A program made the translations under genes and the position numbers. Under the pieces are notes generated by a model. It searched no databases. It had not been told where the DNA came from and was given only the letters and a program-made list of their open reading frames with translations. Shown one piece after another: positions 9,801 to 11,296 of a stretch of DNA of 11,296 nucleotides. Each line of letters starts with the position of its first letter. Position 1 is the first letter of the stretch. The DNA is from an uncultured Lachnospiraceae bacterium. GTDB lineage: Bacteria; Bacillota; Clostridia; Lachnospirales; Lachnospiraceae. The DNA is taken from NCBI GenBank assembly GCA_902795625.1, contig CADBLW010000091.1:1-11296 (forward strand), written 5' to 3'.

Positions 9801-9830
9801 AAAGGTCTTGCTCTTGAAAAATCTGCGCAT
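6822..9830 (-). CDS. Large membrane-anchored ABC solute-binding protein with two carbohydrate-binding-like modules
   Basis: This 1002-residue protein is more than twice the usual length of about 400-450 for sugar-binding proteins. An N-terminal hydrophobic helix (about 11-26) has no lipobox, so it is probably a membrane anchor. Two related beta-rich modules follow, at about 117-233 and 319-420. Both carry GYY..., an LSINGDIPF/LYINGEIPF strand and an FNQG/LNQG-N-IR strand, resembling CBM6/CBM35-like folds. A helical linker (about 430-560) leads to a type-1 solute-binding domain (about 566-1002), with VFGLPETQYYNLMFYRTDILEELGL, PDTWEDL, and PEESWAFMQWW as recognisable landmarks. That domain holds an unusual acidic calcium-loop-like insert (848-863) and a CGCWGTC cluster (868-874). 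The chosen ATG at 9830 sits behind GGAGGA; an upstream in-frame ATG at 9890 has no such site and would place 20 non-signal residues before the anchor. It is the first gene of the operon and probably delivers oligosaccharide to the two permeases. Confidence 0.9.
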   Translation of the reverse strand: MRRFFKSKTFWVVAICILAIAAIVIYGKLSGPKNYKEKYADLDMDKLVREGRADTYNAYFLSHKEVYPKQAVEIPMDASSVVEGDKYEIGPRGGEDKTLISYENGYVVLKTNVPEAGYYYIDLSYYPDQDEKTSRGIEIERCLSINGDIPFSGADTITLPRVWTDGGLPKKDNQGNEIRPAQVELPRWEDVSITDELGYITTPYCFYFNQGENTIRFDATQETLILRSLVLRPVTEIPSYAEYISGADVASSASDFNVKIDGEKSKARSSQSLYSSYDRSSAGTEPYDVKHQVINMGGGQNWKYAGQWIEWEVEVPSDGYYRLTLKTRQNYNRGYVSCRSLYINGEIPFKEVSAIKFDFDNDWQMLTLANSDGDPYLFHLNQGVNRIRLQVTLGAIGDILTEMTDSVFRMNQVYRRIIVYTGTEPDPDRDYNIRKKYPDVITSMETEAKVLYKIIDELVEYTGESGTQVSALLTLATQLERFVDDPDKIPGGLGTFKINVSSLGTSILNLSESNLDIDYMIVSGTKYDIPDDSVSWLDKAAHEVRAFLASFVVDYNAIGNVYEGTDEMKVITVWIFAGRDQCTILKDMIDDDFVPKYHIGVNVDLMTAAVLLPATVAKTGPDVALNVASGEPVNYALRGASIDLTQFKGDASKGIKSFEECFSEFMPSSYVPYKYTYKDENGNDHEGVFGLPETQYYNLMFYRTDILEELGLTIPDTWEDLIAMLPVIQNANMNVGVPSTERKINGVTNPDMNGFFAQLYQRNGKLYNDNGSRVLLDGDIAVDAFEYYTMFFTHYKTPTDYNFVDRFRTGEMPIGFVDFNNYNTLIVSAPEIRGLWAMAVLPGTPVTDEDGNPVDADGDGKQDINRSCGCWGTCAMILGTTEYPEESWAFMQWWGDSDIQARYGKELEAVMGESARYASANVKAFDQLAWNSSEREMLLEQWNWVVGTPEVPGGYYTNRHIINAIRKVMNQNMDPRETLLDYTRDINDELIKKRKEFGLPTE

Positions 9831-9834
9831 TGCT

Positions 9835-9840
9835 TCCTCC
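9835..9840 (-). promoter_or_regulatory. Ribosome binding site that fixes the solute-binding protein start
   Basis: The minus strand reads GGAGGA followed by AGCA and the ATG at 9830. This strong site decides for the 1002-residue start over the in-frame ATG at 9890. Confidence 0.85.
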
Positions 9841-9862
9841 GTTCCTGCCTTAACAGCGCAAT

Positions 9863-9900
9863 AGCCCACTGTTTTGCCTTTTTTTGACAAAACGAGGGCT
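9863..9900. repeat. Interrupted inverted repeat in the operon leader
   Basis: AGCCC, a 3-base mismatch, GTTTTG, an 11-base loop, CAAAAC, a 2-base mismatch and GGGCT form a two-part stem of 5 plus 6 pairs. In the operon transcript this hairpin would lie about 33 bases before the first start codon. There is no U tract after the stem on either strand, so it is not a standard terminator. It may be a leader RNA structure or a protein-binding palindrome. Confidence 0.55.
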
Positions 9901-9930
9901 AATTCGGGAATAATTTAAGGTAATTGTACT

Positions 9931-9950
9931 AAAAAGCGCTTGCAATTGCA
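9931..9950. promoter_or_regulatory. cre-like site abutting a perfect 10-base palindrome
   Basis: AAAAAGCGCTTGCA (9931-9944) matches the catabolite-responsive element consensus TGWAANCGNTNWCA in its core, with mismatches at positions 1, 2 and 12. It overlaps TGCAATTGCA (9941-9950), a perfect palindrome. CcpA or another LacI-type protein could bind here, as expected for a sugar-uptake operon, but no binding is shown by sequence alone. Confidence 0.35.
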
Positions 9951-9969
9951 TATCATTTTTTGCTATATT
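9940..9969 (+). promoter_or_regulatory. Candidate promoter of the AraC gene
   Basis: TTGCAA (9940-9945) and TATATT (9964-9969) are 18 bases apart on the plus strand. The -35-like box overlaps the cre-like site and palindrome, so the two divergent promoters would share this control point. It implies a leader of about 240 bases, which is long; a nearer promoter cannot be excluded. Confidence 0.25.
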
Positions 9970-9977
9970 TAAGTCAA
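9949..9977 (-). promoter_or_regulatory. Candidate promoter of the transport operon
   Basis: On the minus strand a TTGACT (-35-like, 9972-9977, one mismatch to consensus) is followed after 17 bases by GATATG (-10-like, 9949-9954, a weak match). Initiation would fall near 9942, giving a leader of about 110 bases and placing the cre-like site at the transcription start. The weak -10 box suits an activator-dependent promoter, but this is only a consensus match by eye. Confidence 0.35.
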
Positions 9978-10102
9978 ATCTTGCGAATTTGTGCTATTTC
10001 TGTATTCGGTACTTTGTGGAAAATGTTTACAAATCATATCGTTTACGGCGTAACCTTTGGCTTTTTTTGTCGTATTTCACCAAATTCCGCCGCACACATT
10101 AT

Positions 10103-10169
10103 GCAATATCGCAAAACAGCACCTTTTTTTGTGCAGTTTCATTACATCATACAGCAATATTTGCAAAAC
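10103..10169 (+). repeat. Imperfect direct repeat upstream of the AraC gene
   Basis: GCAATATCGCAAAAC (10103-10117) recurs as GCAATATTTGCAAAAC (10154-10169), the copies starting 51 bases apart and differing by one substitution and one inserted base. Size and arrangement fit a pair of AraC-type binding sites, possibly for autoregulation. Confidence 0.5.
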
Positions 10170-10205
10170 GAATTATTTTCTTTCTGCCGCCGCAAAGCGG
10201 CCATT

Positions 10206-10211
10206 GAGGGG
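10206..10211 (+). promoter_or_regulatory. Ribosome binding site that fixes the AraC regulator start
   Basis: GAGGGG lies 7 bases before the ATG at 10219. No comparable site precedes the earlier in-frame start codons. Confidence 0.75.
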
Positions 10212-10218
10212 ATCGGTC

Positions 10219-11259
10219 ATGGCTAACAAAAATCTGCGCGGAACCTTTGAAGCGGTTCCTTTTCAAAACAAAGAATCACTGCTCCTGTATCTCAACACGG
10301 AGTACGCGGACTTCGACACCCACTGGCACCCGGCCGCCGAGATCATCATGCCGATTGAGAACGGCTATCAGGCGACCATCGGCCGGCAGGTATTCCGGCT
10401 GAAGGAACGGGACATCCTGTTCATCCCGCCCGGAGTGCTGCACTCACTGCAGGCTCCCCCGGACGGAAAGCGGATGATCTTCCTGTTCAACTTCACGCCG
10501 ATCAGCTCGCTTCAGGATTTTTCGCCGCTTCTGTCTGTGCTCAGCCAGCCGATGCTGATCAGCGCGGCCGAGTCCGAGCCGCTGCTCTCCTCTTCCCGTT
10601 TCCCTGCTACAGGAAAGCTTTTTGAAAGTTTTGAGCCGCAGCAGGCAGACATCGAGCTTCACCGTGAGGCTCACCGCCTGATGCAGCAGATCATTGACAC
10701 ATATCCCGACCGCACCGAGCCGCTTCGTGTTCCCATGATCTACTCCTACCTGATCCAGTTCTTCGTGCTGATCGGGCGCCGGCACATCCGCCGGGATCTC
10801 CTCACGCAGGATTCGAAGTCACGCAAGCAGTCGGACTGCTACGAGCGGCTGAACGCCTCGCTCAATTTCATCAACGCCAACTACATGAACGATATTTCCG
10901 TGGAGGACGCCGCGCGCTCCGCAGGCTTCAGCAAATTCCATTTTTCGCGTCTGTTCAAGCAGTTCACGGACCAGACCTTCTGCGGCTACCTGAACCAGCG
11001 CCGGATCAACGCCGCCGAGACGCTTTTGCTGAACCCGCGCCTCTCCGTCACCGACGTCGCGCTGCAGAGCGGATTTTCCTCTCTCTCCACCTTCAACCGC
11101 GCGTTCCGCATGCTGAAGGCATGCACTCCTTCCGAGTTCAAGGCATATCATCAGCGCCGCGGCATCCGCGTGCGCAAACGCGCAACCGCTGACGGCCCGA
11201 CGTCCTACAGTTTAAGCGCCGCATCGGACAAGGATGACGCCGGCGAGGCGGAGACGTAA
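10219..11259 (+). CDS. AraC-family transcriptional regulator with cupin-like sensor domain
   Basis: This 346-residue cytoplasmic DNA-binding protein probably controls the divergent transport operon. The N-terminal cupin-like domain shows HWHPAAEI (35-42) and ERDILFIPPGVLHSL (63-77), which in this family form a beta-barrel ligand pocket. The C-terminal domain (about 210-310) has the two AraC helix-turn-helix units: ISVEDAARSAGFSKFHFSRLFKQ (about 226-248) and LSVTDVALQSGFSSLSTFNRAFR (about 275-297), followed by the usual TPSEF. A 36-residue charged tail beyond it is unusual. The start at 10219 follows GAGGGG (10206-10211) at 7-base spacing; an in-frame extension to 10057 reads through AT-rich noncoding-like sequence and lacks a ribosome binding site. 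The effector is unknown but is probably a sugar related to the operon's substrate. Autoregulation is plausible given repeats just upstream. Confidence 0.95.
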   Translation: MANKNLRGTFEAVPFQNKESLLLYLNTEYADFDTHWHPAAEIIMPIENGYQATIGRQVFRLKERDILFIPPGVLHSLQAPPDGKRMIFLFNFTPISSLQDFSPLLSVLSQPMLISAAESEPLLSSSRFPATGKLFESFEPQQADIELHREAHRLMQQIIDTYPDRTEPLRVPMIYSYLIQFFVLIGRRHIRRDLLTQDSKSRKQSDCYERLNASLNFINANYMNDISVEDAARSAGFSKFHFSRLFKQFTDQTFCGYLNQRRINAAETLLLNPRLSVTDVALQSGFSSLSTFNRAFRMLKACTPSEFKAYHQRRGIRVRKRATADGPTSYSLSAASDKDDAGEAET

Positions 11260-11264
11260 ACTCC

Positions 11265-11296
11265 GTGACAGACAAAGACGCTGCTGTCAAGGCGGA
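11265..11296 (+). CDS. Possible start of a further plus-strand gene, cut by window edge
   Basis: A GTG at 11265 opens a frame (MTDKDAAVKA) that runs to the window edge, with a GGCGGAG purine-rich stretch (about 11248-11254) ten bases upstream, inside the end of the AraC gene. Ten codons are too few to identify a product or to be sure that this is a gene. Confidence 0.2.
   Translation, partial: MTDKDAAVKA

Larger units (their letters stand above)
9831..10218. promoter_or_regulatory. Divergent intergenic regulatory region between operon and AraC gene
   Basis: This 388-base stretch holds no convincing gene. It is much richer in A and T than the coding regions on both sides and contains three T7 tracts (9879-9885, 10062-10068, 10124-10130), a hairpin-like inverted repeat (9863-9900), a cre-like site next to a 10-base palindrome (9931-9950), candidate promoters on both strands, and a direct repeat pair upstream of the AraC gene (10103-10117, 10154-10169). 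Short open frames inside it lack ribosome binding sites. It most probably carries the promoters and operators of both transcripts. Confidence 0.85.

Noticed and set aside
6780..9887. A plus-strand open frame of about 1035 codons over the solute-binding protein gene
   Set aside because: Its codons coincide exactly with those of the real minus-strand gene, so it stays open only because the real gene avoids TTA, CTA and TCA codons. The product is rich in Arg, Val, Asp and Leu without any domain, and no ribosome binding site was seen.
9831..9890. A 20-residue N-terminal extension of the solute-binding protein
   Set aside because: The ATG at 9890 has no ribosome binding site and falls within the inverted repeat; the internal ATG at 9830 has GGAGGA just upstream and begins a standard export/anchor sequence.
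10061..10134. T7 tracts and the short GCAC/GTGC inverted repeat as a possible terminator
   Set aside because: The stem is only four pairs and the T tract is in the loop or unpaired by a preceding GC stem, so the pattern does not fit an intrinsic terminator.
10057..10218. An N-terminal extension of the AraC regulator
   Set aside because: The translated stretch is low-complexity, Cys- and Phe-rich, AT-driven sequence with no family similarity; the start at 10219 has a ribosome binding site and fits the family length.
9960..10226. Small plus-strand open frames in the intergenic region (about 72 and 88 codons)
   Set aside because: No ribosome binding sites, AT-rich composition and no protein-like features; one overlaps the AraC start.

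Overview
The window looks like a chromosomal segment of a low-to-mid GC Gram-positive bacterium, most probably a Clostridia member (Lachnospiraceae-like, gut or rumen type). The grounds are strong AGGAGG-type ribosome binding sites before nearly every gene, an MsmX-style sugar ABC system with no linked ATPase, and membrane-anchored exported proteins suited to a single-membrane cell. The lineage is an inference from style, not from a marker gene.

Layout. Bases 1-9830 carry one tightly packed minus-strand operon, read from right to left: (1) a very large membrane-anchored solute-binding protein with two N-terminal carbohydrate-binding-like modules (6822-9830); (2) and (3) two sugar ABC permeases (5872-6804, 4989-5855); (4) an exported beta-propeller/TPR protein with a C-terminal membrane helix (3116-4975); (5) a YIP1-family membrane protein (2445-3119), whose start overlaps the previous stop as ATGA; (6) a DUF5696-type exported protein whose C-terminus is cut by the left edge (1-2421). 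Gene gaps are 13-23 bases or an overlap, so all six are probably co-transcribed. Bases 9831-10218 form an AT-rich divergent regulatory region. On the plus strand at 10219-11259 lies an AraC-family regulator with an N-terminal cupin-like sensor domain. A possible start of another plus-strand gene lies at the extreme right edge.

How it may work together. The AraC protein probably senses a sugar and controls the divergent operon. The solute-binding protein, the propeller/TPR protein and the DUF5696 protein are all predicted to be tethered on the outer face of the membrane. Two permeases import the ligand, powered by an ATPase encoded elsewhere. The YIP1 protein and the propeller/TPR protein are not standard sugar-transporter components. 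The most interesting reading is that the cluster encodes a surface glycan-capture complex (binding modules, scaffold, possible glycan-active DUF5696 protein, importer) whose substrate and extra subunits are uncharacterised. The long plus-strand open frames over the operon are mirror images of the real genes and are not annotated.
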